Part shown: in pieces, positions 33,042 to 42,464 of the stretch | How the letters are laid out: each line of letters starts with the position of its first letter | Position numbering within the stretch: the stretch's first letter is position 1 | The notes under the pieces: generated by a model | Databases searched by the model: none | Told to the model about the DNA's origin: nothing | The model's input: only the letters and a program-made list of their open reading frames with translations | NCBI GenBank assembly: GCA_008015155.1 | Contig: SSFA01000035.1 | Span: 1-64,000, forward strand | Source: Thiothrix sp. | GTDB taxonomy: Bacteria > Pseudomonadota > Gammaproteobacteria > Thiotrichales > Thiotrichaceae | DNA length: 64,000 nucleotides | Direction of reading: 5' to 3' | Made by a program: the position numbers and the translations under genes

Positions 33042-33069
33042 TGTTGATGGATGATGTAAAGGGGATGTT

Positions 33070-34242
33070 GTGAGTTATCCGTTGGTAAGTATTAAAGACT
33101 TTTGTACTACTAGCAGTGGTGGCACACCTTCACGCGAAAAACCAGAATATTACACTGGCTCAATTCCTTGGATTAAATCGGGCGACTTAAAAGAAAATAT
33201 AGTTACATTAGCTACCGAGTTTTTATCAGAAGAAGCAATACAAAATAGTAGTGCCAAAATTGTAAAAAAAGGGGCAATTCTATTAGCTATGTATGGTGCT
33301 ACGGTTGGGCGCATGGCAATACTAGGGATAGATGCCGCAACGAATCAAGCTGTTTGCAGCATTGTGCCAGACGAATCAAAAGCATTTCCAAAATATGTTT
33401 ACTATGCACTTTTAGATAAAGTCCCAGAGTTTCTACGCAATGCAGTAGGCGGAGCACAACCTAATATCAATCAAGGGATTATTAAAGAAACTAAAATCCC
33501 CCTACCACCCCTCGCCGAACAAAAACGCATTGCCGCGATTCTCGATAAAGCCGATGCGATTCGCCGTAAACGCCAGCAAGCGATTCAATTAGCGGATGAC
33601 TTTCTGCGCTCGGTGTTTTTGGATATGTTTGGTGATCCGATGACGAATCCGAAGGGGTGGGAGGTGAAGCTGCTTGGTGCTATAGCAACTAAAATTGGAA
33701 GCGGTTCAACCCCGAAAGGAGGCAAAGAATCTTATGTATCAGAAGGTATTTCACTAATTAGAAGCTTAAATATTCACGATGATAGATTTTTGCATAAAGA
33801 TTTAGCGTTTCTTACTAATGAGCAAGCTAAGCAGCTGTCAAATGTAGTAGTACAAGCAAATGATGTTCTTCTAAATATAACAGGAGCATCAGTGTGTAGG
33901 TGTACTCTTGTAGATAATGAAGTTCTTCCAGCTCGAGTCAATCAACATGTTTGCATTATTAGAGTACCTAGTTTAAGTTCCAGCTATTTAATGCATTTAA
34001 TAATTGCTCAATCTTACAAGAAGTATCTTTTAAATATAGCCACTGCTAACGGAGCGACTAGAGAGGCTTTAACTAAAGAGCAGATAGAAAACTTACCAAT
34101 TCCCATACCACCATTGGAAGTTCAGCATAAATTTTCAGCTATAAAGGACTCTATTACTAAATTAAAAAAATACTACGCTAATTTTCATGCAGACGAATCT
34201 TTCAACTCCCTCTCCCAAAAAGCCTTCTCCGGTCAACTCTAA
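33070..34242 (+). CDS. hsdS: Type I specificity subunit S
   Basis: This 390-residue protein has two target recognition domains (about 1-145 and 195-350) separated by the conserved coil LPPLAEQKRIAAILDKADAI, and ends in KAFSGQL as many HsdS do. It confers the bipartite DNA target on the HsdMS methylase and the HsdR nuclease. A GTG start is preceded by AAAGGGGATG. The two TRDs differ in base composition from the coil, as expected for shuffled domains. Confidence 0.93.
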   Translation: MSYPLVSIKDFCTTSSGGTPSREKPEYYTGSIPWIKSGDLKENIVTLATEFLSEEAIQNSSAKIVKKGAILLAMYGATVGRMAILGIDAATNQAVCSIVPDESKAFPKYVYYALLDKVPEFLRNAVGGAQPNINQGIIKETKIPLPPLAEQKRIAAILDKADAIRRKRQQAIQLADDFLRSVFLDMFGDPMTNPKGWEVKLLGAIATKIGSGSTPKGGKESYVSEGISLIRSLNIHDDRFLHKDLAFLTNEQAKQLSNVVVQANDVLLNITGASVCRCTLVDNEVLPARVNQHVCIIRVPSLSSSYLMHLIIAQSYKKYLLNIATANGATREALTKEQIENLPIPIPPLEVQHKFSAIKDSITKLKKYYANFHADESFNSLSQKAFSGQL

Positions 34243-34245
34243 AGC

Positions 34246-34381
34246 CCTCACCCCCAGCCCCTCTCCCCAAGGTAGAGGGGAGCAAGCATACTCGCCTTCT
34301 TAAAGCCCCTCGCCCTCAGGGAGAGGGGTTGGGGTGAGGGAGGTTAACAGTTCCTTCACGGAGAGGGGTTGGGGTGAGGGA
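34246..34381. repeat. GC-rich palindromic repeat cluster after hsdS
   Basis: Three partial units lie together, two of which include GAGAGGGGTTGGGGTGAGGG at about 34321 and 34361. They begin right after the hsdS stop codon. Confidence 0.8.
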
Positions 34382-34445
34382 CACTCCCCTTCCCCCCAAA
34401 TTTGTATATACTGTATATACAGCCTAGCTTACTTGGAGCTAAATC

Positions 34446-34682
34446 ATGATCACCACGCAAGTTTTCAAAACCGGCAATTCGCTAGCCCTACGCCTACCCA
34501 AACAGCTCGCTTTTGCCCAAGAAGGCGAACAAGTTGAAATGGAAATAGTCGGCAATGAACTGCGGGTTCGTTTGAAACAACCCCGCCGCTTGACCCAAAT
34601 CGCCCAGAAATTTCAAGCCTTCTCCAGCGACTTTATGGCACAAGACCGCGATCAAGAACAAAACGAACGCGAGAGCCTATAA
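34446..34682 (+). CDS. vapB: AbrB/VapB-type antitoxin
   Basis: This 78-residue protein starts with TTQVFKTGNSLALRLPKQLA, the swapped-hairpin AbrB fold of VapB antitoxins, followed by a glutamate-rich tail. The stop overlaps the toxin start by one base. Its promoter likely contains TTTGTATATA/TGTATATACA at about 34400-34420. Confidence 0.9.
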   Translation: MITTQVFKTGNSLALRLPKQLAFAQEGEQVEMEIVGNELRVRLKQPRRLTQIAQKFQAFSSDFMAQDRDQEQNERESL

Positions 34683-35077
34683 TGCGCTACATGCTCGACA
34701 CAAATATCTGCATTTACCTAATCAAGCAGTTTCCACCAGAAGTCGCTGAGCGTTTTGCACAATGCCATTACGGAGATGTCGTCATGTCAGCAATCACCTA
34801 TGCGGAATTGTGGCACGGCGTCCAAGCCAGCGGCGAACGTCAAGCACAAAACCGCGCAGCCTTACTCAGCTTAGTTGAAGACATTCCAATTCTCCCCTTC
34901 GCAGACAATCAAGCCATACAATTCGGCGCGTATAGAATGCTCGCTAATCGCAAAGCCACCCTAGACTGCATGATTGCCGCCCATGCTTACAGTGAAAACT
35001 GCACCCTAGTCACCAATAATGAAAAGGGCTTTGAAAACTTTACGGATTTAGCCGTAGAGAATTGGATCAAAGCTTAA
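34682..35077 (+). CDS. vapC: PIN-domain toxin, VapC family
   Basis: This 131-residue protein begins RYMLDTNICIYLIKQFPPEV with the first catalytic Asp, then has VMSAITYAELWHGVQ and LDCMIAAHAYSENCTLVTNN. The order antitoxin then toxin with a 1-base overlap is standard for VapBC. It is the third TA pair in the island. Confidence 0.92.
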   Translation: MRYMLDTNICIYLIKQFPPEVAERFAQCHYGDVVMSAITYAELWHGVQASGERQAQNRAALLSLVEDIPILPFADNQAIQFGAYRMLANRKATLDCMIAAHAYSENCTLVTNNEKGFENFTDLAVENWIKA

Positions 35078-35114
35078 AGCCCCTCGCCCTCAGGGAGAGG
35101 GCTTGGGGTGAGGG
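35078..35114. repeat. GC-rich palindromic repeat unit
   Basis: GCCCCTCGCCCTCAGGGAGA continues into GGGCTTGGGGTGAGGG, one arm of the same dispersed repeat, placed directly after the vapC stop codon. Confidence 0.75.
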
Positions 35115-35184
35115 AAATTCGCTAAACCCTCACCCTAACTAAAGTATATACTTAGACCTATAAATGCTTGCTTTGGAGAAGCCC

Positions 35185-35448
35185 GTGCAAATCATCCTCA
35201 ACATTCCCGACCATGTTTTGCCGCCACAACAAGATAGTCAAACTTTGGCTCAACAACTAAAACTCTACAGCGCCTTACTCCTTTTTCAATCAGGCAAACT
35301 CTCTCGCGGTGCAGCTTGCGAGTTCGCCGATGTAGATATTTATACCTTTCTAGCCGCTTGCAAGCAGCATCGCATTGCAACGCTAGACACCGATATTGAC
35401 GAAATTGAGACTGAAGTTATGCGTTTTAAACAGTTGCGTGTTGCATGA
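35185..35448 (+). CDS. UPF0175-family antitoxin
   Basis: The GTG at 35185 with GGAGA just upstream gives 87 residues starting MQIILNIPDHV; the ATG at 35164 is less well placed. The pattern LKLYSALLLFQSGKLSRGAA, then CEFADVDIYTFLAACKQHRI, is the UPF0175 DNA-binding antitoxin fold. It overlaps the start of the PIN-domain toxin gene by 4 bases. Confidence 0.8.
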   Translation: MQIILNIPDHVLPPQQDSQTLAQQLKLYSALLLFQSGKLSRGAACEFADVDIYTFLAACKQHRIATLDTDIDEIETEVMRFKQLRVA

Positions 35449-35921
35449 TCGTCATAGCCGATAGTTCAGCCCTAGTTGCTATTGCTACCTATCAAGGCTT
35501 GGACTGGCTAGAGCACTTATTTGGCAGGGTGCTTGTGCCTACCGCGGTTTATAACGAAGTTTGTACACAAGGCAAATCACAAGCAAGCCAACTCAAAGCT
35601 TACTTAGAAGGCCGTGTGCGCACAGTCAACCTAAGTGCCTTTGGCTTACAAAAAACTGCAGGTTTAGGGGCTGGCGAACTTGAAGCCATTGCTTTATATA
35701 AACTCGAAAATGCCCAGCTACTACTGATTGATGATCAAAAAGCTAAAAAATCAGCTTTTGCCAATGGCTTAGAAACTTTAGGTAGTGTCGGCTTACTCTT
35801 ACTAGCCAAAGAAGAAGGCTTAATTCAGGAAGTACGCTCGCGTCTTATGCTACTAGAGCAATCCGATATTTACCTCAGCAGCAAATTAATCGAGCAAATT
35901 TTGCAAGCTGCTAATGAATAA
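35445..35921 (+). CDS. DUF3368-type PIN toxin
   Basis: This 158-residue protein begins IVIADSSALVAIA with the first catalytic Asp, then has VLVPTAVYNEVC and a GLGAGELEAIALY motif, followed by LLLIDDQKAKKSA with the second acidic pair. This is the DUF3368 subgroup, always paired with UPF0175. It is the fourth and last TA pair of the island. Confidence 0.85.
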   Translation: MIVIADSSALVAIATYQGLDWLEHLFGRVLVPTAVYNEVCTQGKSQASQLKAYLEGRVRTVNLSAFGLQKTAGLGAGELEAIALYKLENAQLLLIDDQKAKKSAFANGLETLGSVGLLLLAKEEGLIQEVRSRLMLLEQSDIYLSSKLIEQILQAANE

Positions 35922-35967
35922 GTATTACGAGTAAGAAATATAGGTCTCTTGTATTTCGAATATCTTC

Positions 35968-36828
35968 TTAAAACCCCTCTCCCTGAGGGCGAGGGCTTGG
36001 GGTGAGGACAAACCTATCCCCCCCAGCATAAACCGAAAATCCCCCTTTCCTAACCCACCCCACCAGCGTCACACCCGCCTCCTCCGCATGCTTTAACGCC
36101 AAGGAAGTCGGCGCCGAAACTGCCGCGATCAATTCAATTCCCGCAAACGCCGCCTTATACACCAATTCATGACTGGCGCGGCTGGTCAGGAGCAAAAAGC
36201 CTTGTTGGGTATTGATTTGAGCGTTGAATAATGCGCCCAAGAGTTTATCCAGCGCATTATGTCGCCCGACATCTTCGCGCAAATACTGAATATTGCCTTC
36301 TGCATCCGCCCACGCTGCTGCATGTACGCCGCCGGTGGTTTGGTGCAAGATTTGCCAATCGGGGAGTTGGTTTAAGGCACGTTCTAAGGCGTCGGGTTGG
36401 ATACGTAGTTGTTTGCCGACTTTCGGGATGGGGCGGATGGCTTGTTGCAAGGTTTCTTGCCCGCATAAGCCGCAGCCGGTGCGCCCTGCCATTTGCCGCC
36501 GCGAGGCTTTGAAGTGATGGAAAGATTCGGATGCAATGTCGATATAAACTTCTAAGCCTAATTCTGAAGCCACCACTTCCATATCGCGCAAGTGTTTGGC
36601 TTCACTGATCAAACCTTCGGTGAGGCTAAATCCGAGCGCAAAATCCGCTAAATCCGCCGGAGTGCCGAGCATGACTGCGTGGGCAATGCCGTTATAAATC
36701 AAGGCTAAGGGGACCTCTTCAGCGATTCGATCAGGGCTTGCGCTCCATTCGCCGTGTTTGTAGCGCTTAGCCACGACTGCTTGGGAAGTGGCTAAGTTGT
36801 CGGTATCAAATTCCGAGGCGGGGTTCAT
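35968..36828 (-). CDS. fdhD: Formate dehydrogenase accessory sulfurtransferase FdhD
   Basis: The ATG overlapping the fdh alpha stop codon (ATGA, 36825-36828) gives 286 residues; a longer start inside the alpha gene is less likely. The catalytic RTGCGLCG motif with the two conserved Cys is present, as are VPLALIYNG and SRASHELVYKA. FdhD transfers sulfur to the molybdenum cofactor of formate dehydrogenase. It is the last gene of the operon. Its C-terminal TPSPRPQGEGF is encoded by a palindromic repeat (35972-36007). Confidence 0.92.
   Translation of the reverse strand: MNPASEFDTDNLATSQAVVAKRYKHGEWSASPDRIAEEVPLALIYNGIAHAVMLGTPADLADFALGFSLTEGLISEAKHLRDMEVVASELGLEVYIDIASESFHHFKASRRQMAGRTGCGLCGQETLQQAIRPIPKVGKQLRIQPDALERALNQLPDWQILHQTTGGVHAAAWADAEGNIQYLREDVGRHNALDKLLGALFNAQINTQQGFLLLTSRASHELVYKAAFAGIELIAAVSAPTSLALKHAEEAGVTLVGWVRKGGFSVYAGGDRFVLTPSPRPQGEGF
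35972..36007. repeat. GC-rich palindromic repeat at the fdhD 3' end
   Basis: CCCTCTCCCTGAGGGCGAGG continues into GCTTGGGGTGAGG, within the last codons of fdhD, replacing or extending its natural C-terminus. Confidence 0.75.
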
Positions 36829-39671
36829 GGCAATAAGGACTGTTGTTCCGCCTCCATGTGCGCAAATTCCTGTTGCCATGTCGTAACTTCTTCGCAACGC
36901 GAGACTTGCACGGCGGTGACTTTGTACTCAGGGCAATTAGTCGCCCAATCGGAGTTGTCGGTGGTCACCACATTTGCGCCCGATTCAGGGAAGTGGAAAG
37001 TGGTATACACCACGCCCGGCTGCACCCGATTGGAGATTTCCACCCGCATACGGGTCTCGCCCGCACGACTCGCGATCAACACCCAATCACCATCATTAAT
37101 GCCGCGATCTTCTGCATCTTGCATATGAATTTCGAGCTTATCTTCCGCGTGCCAGACCACATTCTTAGTACGGCGGGTTTGTGCACCCACATTGTATTGC
37201 GACAGAATCCGCCCCGTGGTCAAAATCAGCGGGAAGCGCTGGGTGATTTTCTCGGTGGTCGGCACATATTCGGTGAGAATAAATTGCCCCAAACCGCGCG
37301 TAAACGTCTCAGTGTGCATGATCTTATAGCCTTCCGGATGCTCATCATTACAAGGCCATTGCAGACTACCGTGTTTATCCAGCTTCTCGTAACTCACGCC
37401 CGTAAAGCTTGGCGTGAGTGCGGCAATTTCATCCATGATTTCCGAAGGATGGTTGTAATTCATCGGCACACCCAAGGCATTCGACAGCATCATCGTGCCT
37501 TCCCAATCCGCTTTGCCACCTAACGGCTCCATCACTTTGCGAATCCGCGAAATACGCCGCTCCGCATTCGTGAAGGTTCCGTCTTTTTCCAAAAACGAAG
37601 CACCGGGCAAAAACACATGCGCGTATTTGGCGGTTTCATTGAAGAAAATATCCTGAATCACCAAACATTCCAGATTCTCTAAAGCTGCTTGAATATGCTT
37701 GGTATTCGGGTCGGATTGAGCAATATCTTCGCCTTGGATATACATCCCTTTGAAGGTTCCCGCCACCGCTGCATTCATCATATTCGGGATGCGATAACCG
37801 GGTTCGGGGTCGAGTTCCACATTCCAATAACGCGAAAACTGATTACGCACCGCATCAATGCTCACATGGCGATAGCCGGGCAATTCATGCGGGAAAGAAC
37901 CCATATCGCAAGAGCCTTGCACATTATTTTGCCCGCGCAAAGGATTCACACCCACACCCGCACGTCCAATATTGCCAGTCAACATGGCCAAATTGGCAAT
38001 GCCCATCACCGTGGTCGAACCTTGACTATGTTCGGTCACACCCAAACCATAATAGATCGCACCGTTGGGCGCTTCGGCATACAAACGCGCTGCACCACGA
38101 ATATCTTCAGCAGGTACACCCGTAATTTCTGCCACAGCTTCAGGGCTATTTTCAGGGCGTAGAATAAACTCGCGCCATTGATTAAAGGCAGGCTGTTCGC
38201 AACGATTGCGCACAAAGTCCTCATCCAACAAACCTTCCGTGACCACCACATGCGCCAAAGCATTAATCATTGCCACATTCGTACCCGGCTTTAGAGGTAA
38301 GTGATAAGCCGCATCAATGTGCGGCGCGCGCACAATCTCAATTTCGCGCGGGTCAATCACAATGAGCTTAGCCCCTTCGCGCAAACGCCGCTTGAGCATC
38401 GAGCCAAACACTGGATGGCCTTCAGTCGGATTCGCGCCCATGACAATAATCACATCCGCATGCATCACCGATTCAAAGTCTTGCGTGCCTGCCGATTCGC
38501 CCAAAGTTTGCTTTAAACCATAGCCCGTGGGTGAATGGCAAACCCGCGCGCAAGTATCGACATTATTATTGCCGAATGCCGTGCGCACCAGTTTCTGCAC
38601 CAAATAGGTTTCTTCATTCGAGCAGCGTGAGGAAGTAATTCCACCGACCGATTTGCGCCCGTATTGGGCTTGAATACGCTTAAATTCGCTGGCGGCATAA
38701 TTCACTGCTTCGTCCCAGCTCACTTCTTGCCACGCATCGCGAATCGACTTGCGAATCATCGGCTTAGTGACGCGATCTGGATGGGTCGCATAACCCCAAG
38801 CAAAGCGGCCTTTTACGCAAGCGTGACCCGCATTCGCGCCACCGTTTTTATCCGGCACCATGCGCACTACTTGCTGACCTTTCACTTCGGCATTGAAGGA
38901 ACAACCCACGCCACAATAAGCGCAGGTGGTCGTGACCGAGCGCTCGGCTTGCCCCATTTGAATCAAAGTCTTTTCGCTTAAAGTCGCGGTGGGGCAAGCA
39001 TTCACGCACGCGCCACAGGAGACACATTCGGAGCCTAAGAAGGTTTCATTCGCACCCGCTACTACTTTGGAGTCAAAACCACGCCCGCCAATGGTTAAAG
39101 CAAAGGTGCCTTGCACTTCTTCGCACGCCCGCACACAGCGCGAACAGACAATACATTTGCTTGGCTCAAAGGTGAAATACGGATTGGATTCGTCTTTTGG
39201 TTCAGCATGAAGCGAGTCAAAATGATTCTCGCCCGCCATGCCATAGCGCACTTCACGCAAGCCCACCACGCCCGCCATATCCTGCAATTCGCAATTGCCA
39301 TTCGCGGTGCAGGTCAAGCAATCCAAGGGATGATCGGAGATATATAACTCCATCACGCCTTTGCGAATATCGGCAAGTTTCGGCGATTGGGTGACGATTT
39401 TCATACCTGCTTCGACAGGAGTCGTACAAGAGGCGGGATAGCCGCGTCGCCCTTCCACTTGCACTAAGCAAAGCCGACACGAACCGAAAGAATTAAGTTG
39501 CTCAGTAGCGCAAAGTTTAGGGATTTTGATCCCCGCTTCAGCAGCCGCGCGAATAATCGTAGTTCCAGCAGGTGCTGTGATGTTTTGACCGTCAATGGTG
39601 AAGCTCACGCGCTCGGTGGAGCTACTCGCGGGTGTACCCAAATCAAGACTGGATTGGCAATGGCAAGACAT
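36825..39671 (-). CDS. fdsA: NAD-dependent formate dehydrogenase alpha (catalytic) subunit
   Basis: This 948-residue molybdo-subunit has an N-terminal [2Fe-2S] ferredoxin domain, a His-Cys-type cluster site (HPLDCLTCTANGNCELQ) and two [4Fe-4S] motifs (CIVCSRCVRACE and CVSCGACVNACP). The Mo-bis-MGD domain has its own cluster (CAYCGVGCS). The metal ligand is Cys378 followed by His379 (ARVCHSP), not selenocysteine. It oxidises formate to CO2 and passes electrons to the beta/gamma NADH module. Overlap with fdhD and the 10-base gap to beta show one operon. Confidence 0.95.
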   Translation of the reverse strand: MSCHCQSSLDLGTPASSSTERVSFTIDGQNITAPAGTTIIRAAAEAGIKIPKLCATEQLNSFGSCRLCLVQVEGRRGYPASCTTPVEAGMKIVTQSPKLADIRKGVMELYISDHPLDCLTCTANGNCELQDMAGVVGLREVRYGMAGENHFDSLHAEPKDESNPYFTFEPSKCIVCSRCVRACEEVQGTFALTIGGRGFDSKVVAGANETFLGSECVSCGACVNACPTATLSEKTLIQMGQAERSVTTTCAYCGVGCSFNAEVKGQQVVRMVPDKNGGANAGHACVKGRFAWGYATHPDRVTKPMIRKSIRDAWQEVSWDEAVNYAASEFKRIQAQYGRKSVGGITSSRCSNEETYLVQKLVRTAFGNNNVDTCARVCHSPTGYGLKQTLGESAGTQDFESVMHADVIIVMGANPTEGHPVFGSMLKRRLREGAKLIVIDPREIEIVRAPHIDAAYHLPLKPGTNVAMINALAHVVVTEGLLDEDFVRNRCEQPAFNQWREFILRPENSPEAVAEITGVPAEDIRGAARLYAEAPNGAIYYGLGVTEHSQGSTTVMGIANLAMLTGNIGRAGVGVNPLRGQNNVQGSCDMGSFPHELPGYRHVSIDAVRNQFSRYWNVELDPEPGYRIPNMMNAAVAGTFKGMYIQGEDIAQSDPNTKHIQAALENLECLVIQDIFFNETAKYAHVFLPGASFLEKDGTFTNAERRISRIRKVMEPLGGKADWEGTMMLSNALGVPMNYNHPSEIMDEIAALTPSFTGVSYEKLDKHGSLQWPCNDEHPEGYKIMHTETFTRGLGQFILTEYVPTTEKITQRFPLILTTGRILSQYNVGAQTRRTKNVVWHAEDKLEIHMQDAEDRGINDGDWVLIASRAGETRMRVEISNRVQPGVVYTTFHFPESGANVVTTDNSDWATNCPEYKVTAVQVSRCEEVTTWQQEFAHMEAEQQSLLP

Positions 39672-39681
39672 TCTGTATTCC

Positions 39682-41232
39682 TCACACCTTTGGCGCGGCA
39701 GTCACGCCGAAATCCGCCGGAAAATATTTCAACGCGCTCAATACGGGGAATGGCGTCATCCCGCCCATCGCGCACAGCGAGCCATTAATCATGGTATCGC
39801 ATAAATCTTTGAGTAATTCGACATTGGCTTCGCGATTTTCACCCGCGCGAATGCGCTCGATGACCTCAACGCCACGCACCGAACCAATCCGACACGGCGT
39901 ACATTTACCGCAGGATTCTTCGACACAAAACTCCATCGCAAACTGCGCCATTTGCGCCATATTCACGCTGTCATCAAAGGCCACCACGCCACCATGCCCG
40001 ATCATAAATTCTTGTTTAGCAAAGGCTTCATAGTCCAGCGGCAAATCGAATTGCTCCGCAGGCACATAAGCACCCAATGGCCCACCGACTTGCACGGTGC
40101 GAATCGGTTTGCCGGATTTGCTGCCACCGCCGAAATCGTTTAATAACTGGCTTAAACTCAAGCCAAACGCCTTTTCCACCAAGCCGCCGTGCTTGATATT
40201 GCCAGCCAGTTGGAAAGCCAACGTGCCACGCGAACGCCCCATGCCATAATTGGCATAAAACTCCGCACCCTTGGCTAAAATGATCGGCACACTGGCGAGC
40301 GTCACCACATTATTCACCACGGTCGGTTTGCCGAATAAACCTTGAATGGCAGGCAATGGCGGCTTAGCACGCACTTGACCACGCTTACCTTCTAAACTTT
40401 CTAAGAGTGAAGTTTCTTCGCCGCAGATATACGCACCTGCACCGAGGCGCACTTCCAGCTCAAAGGCTTTGCCCGAATTGAGAATATCCGCGCCTAAAAA
40501 GCCTGCTGCTTTCGCATTATTAATCGCCGTTTTGAGCGTAGCAAAGGCACGTGGATATTCCGAACGCAGATAAATAAAACCTTGCGTTGCACCCACCGCT
40601 AAACCAGCAATGATCATACCTTCAATAAGACAAAACGGATCGCCTTCCATCAACATACGATCGGAGAAAGTACCGGAATCGCCTTCATCGGCATTACAAA
40701 CAATATACTTCTGCTCAGCCTCAGCTTTCAGCACAGTTTGCCATTTAATGCCGGTTGGGAAAGCCGCACCACCGCGCCCACGTAAACCAGAAGCCGTCAC
40801 CGCAGCCACGACATCGGCTTGGGTTAAACTCAACGCATTGCGCAAACCTGCCCAGCCGCCATGCGCTTCATAATCACTAACCGAGACCGGATCAATCACA
40901 CCCACGCGTGCAAAGGTCAAACGCTCTTGTTGCTTTAAGAAGGGGATTTCTTCGGTCAAACCGAGTTTCAGAGGATGATCGCCTGCTTGAAAAAACTGGG
41001 CTTCAAATAAACTTACTACATCGCTAGCACGCACAGGGCCATAAGCTACGCGCCCTTGGGCGGTTTCGACTTCGACCATTGGCTCTAGCCAAAATAGACC
41101 GCGTGAACCATTGCGCACCAGCTCGACTTCAACCCCTTGCGCTTGGGCTTGTTGGCTAATCGCAGCAGCGACTTTATCTGCACCGACTGATGCGGCTGTG
41201 GTATCGCAAGGCACATAAATTTTATAACTCAT
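39682..41232 (-). CDS. fdsB: NAD-dependent formate dehydrogenase beta subunit (NuoF-like)
   Basis: This 516-residue protein has an N-terminal thioredoxin-like [2Fe-2S] type domain without clear cluster cysteines (about 1-75). The FMN/NAD-binding part has SGLRGRGGAAFPTGIKWQ and GAGAYICGEETSLLESLEGK. A C-terminal [4Fe-4S] site is ESCGKCTPCRIG. It reduces NAD using electrons from the alpha subunit. It starts 4 bases inside the gamma gene end. Confidence 0.95.
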   Translation of the reverse strand: MSYKIYVPCDTTAASVGADKVAAAISQQAQAQGVEVELVRNGSRGLFWLEPMVEVETAQGRVAYGPVRASDVVSLFEAQFFQAGDHPLKLGLTEEIPFLKQQERLTFARVGVIDPVSVSDYEAHGGWAGLRNALSLTQADVVAAVTASGLRGRGGAAFPTGIKWQTVLKAEAEQKYIVCNADEGDSGTFSDRMLMEGDPFCLIEGMIIAGLAVGATQGFIYLRSEYPRAFATLKTAINNAKAAGFLGADILNSGKAFELEVRLGAGAYICGEETSLLESLEGKRGQVRAKPPLPAIQGLFGKPTVVNNVVTLASVPIILAKGAEFYANYGMGRSRGTLAFQLAGNIKHGGLVEKAFGLSLSQLLNDFGGGSKSGKPIRTVQVGGPLGAYVPAEQFDLPLDYEAFAKQEFMIGHGGVVAFDDSVNMAQMAQFAMEFCVEESCGKCTPCRIGSVRGVEVIERIRAGENREANVELLKDLCDTMINGSLCAMGGMTPFPVLSALKYFPADFGVTAAPKV

Positions 41233-41693
41233 GCCACAACTCCTTGACGCAATTCGGCAATCAACGCATCCAATTGCGCCGTATCCACACGCCCTTGCAC
41301 TTCATCGCCCACGCGAATCGAGGGCGAGCACGCGCAATTCCCCAAGCAATACACCGGCTCCAAACTAATCGCACCATCAGCCGTGGTTTGGTGGAAATCA
41401 ATCCCTAAAGCAGCTTTGGCATATGCTTCCAATTCGCGGCTACCCATCGCTTGGCAGGACTCAGCGCGGCAGATTTGCAGTGTGTGTTTGCCTGCGGGCG
41501 TGCTGCGAAAGTGGTGATAAAAGCTAATCACGCCTTGTACTTCAGCACGGGAAAGATTGAGGCTTTTGGCGATTAAGGGAATGGCTTCGGCAGGTACATA
41601 ACCGAGTTGGTCTTGAAGCGCATGCAAAATAGGCAATAGCGCGCCCGCTTGGCTACGGTGCGTGTCTATTAACGCTTGGATGGTGGCAGTCAT
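41229..41693 (-). CDS. fdsG: NAD-dependent formate dehydrogenase gamma subunit (NuoE-like)
   Basis: The start at 41693 (MTATIQALI) has AGGATG upstream and is preferred over 41702. The 154-residue thioredoxin-like protein has the [2Fe-2S] ligands in CRAESCQAMG and CLGNCACSP. It is the first gene of the minus-strand operon gamma-beta-alpha-fdhD. A small delta subunit, present in some fds operons, is not found. Confidence 0.93.
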   Translation of the reverse strand: MTATIQALIDTHRSQAGALLPILHALQDQLGYVPAEAIPLIAKSLNLSRAEVQGVISFYHHFRSTPAGKHTLQICRAESCQAMGSRELEAYAKAALGIDFHQTTADGAISLEPVYCLGNCACSPSIRVGDEVQGRVDTAQLDALIAELRQGVVA

Positions 41694-41877
41694 AATGAAC
41701 ATCCTGATTATTATTTAATCGAGGTCGCAACCTAGCGCATTCTATGGTGTGGTTCTCCTCATCCTTGCAGCATAGGACAAGTAGTTTGTTTGATAAAGCA
41801 GAAAATTTAGAAGAACTGTTCGGATTTGGTGTATAACAAACTCAAAATATGGTTTAACCCAGATCAAAGGTAATCTT

Positions 41878-42357
41878 ATGGTAGATATATTGATTGCTAA
41901 CCTTTCTGATGCTGAAGCCCTTATTGAGCTACAATGCTTGGCCTACCAGTCTGAAGCAAAACTCTATAATGATTGGTCACTACCCGCCTTAACGCAAACC
42001 GTTGAATCACTACGTCAAGAATTTGCCAACTCCACTATTTTAAAAGCTCTTATAGAGGGGCAAATAGTCGGCTCAATCCGCGCTACTGCTGAAAATAAGG
42101 TATGTAAAATTGGGCGTTTAATCGTGCATCCTGATTTTCAAAAGCGAGGCATTGGCTCAACCCTCTTGGCACACCTTGAAAGCCTATATGCAGATGCCGC
42201 TTATTTTGAGCTATTCACTGGCAGCAAAAGCGTGAGCAACATTCGACTTTATGAAAGGCATGGCTATCGTATAACCGAAACTAAGCCACTCTCCGACAAG
42301 GTATCGCTCACTTTTCTAGTGAAAAAGCCCAAGGAAGGCATGTTAACCAACCCTTAG
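41878..42357 (+). CDS. GNAT-family acetyltransferase
   Basis: This 159-residue protein has the acetyl-CoA-binding pattern RLIVHPDFQKRGIGSTLLAH and the C-terminal FTGSKSVSNIRLYERHGY of GNAT enzymes. The substrate is unknown. It lies alone, divergent from the formate dehydrogenase operon, with a 170-base intergenic region shared by both promoters. Confidence 0.85.
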   Translation: MVDILIANLSDAEALIELQCLAYQSEAKLYNDWSLPALTQTVESLRQEFANSTILKALIEGQIVGSIRATAENKVCKIGRLIVHPDFQKRGIGSTLLAHLESLYADAAYFELFTGSKSVSNIRLYERHGYRITETKPLSDKVSLTFLVKKPKEGMLTNP

Positions 42358-42464
42358 AACATGTGACATAAAAAGCCCCAACAGCATTTTAGGGAAATTG
42401 CTTCAAACCACTCGCTACTATAAACTTTGCTCTCCTTACCCTTCTCTTCGGAGCTTTTAACGCC

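Noticed and set aside
34334..34537. 67-residue ORF spanning repeat and vapB start
   Set aside because: It overlaps the real antitoxin gene in another frame and begins within a repeat.
38538..38540. Selenocysteine in formate dehydrogenase
   Set aside because: The codon is TGC (Cys378), so this is the Cys-type enzyme.
36843..39788. Several plus-strand ORFs opposite the formate dehydrogenase genes
   Set aside because: They are antisense shadows of fdsA and fdsB, with no independent signals.
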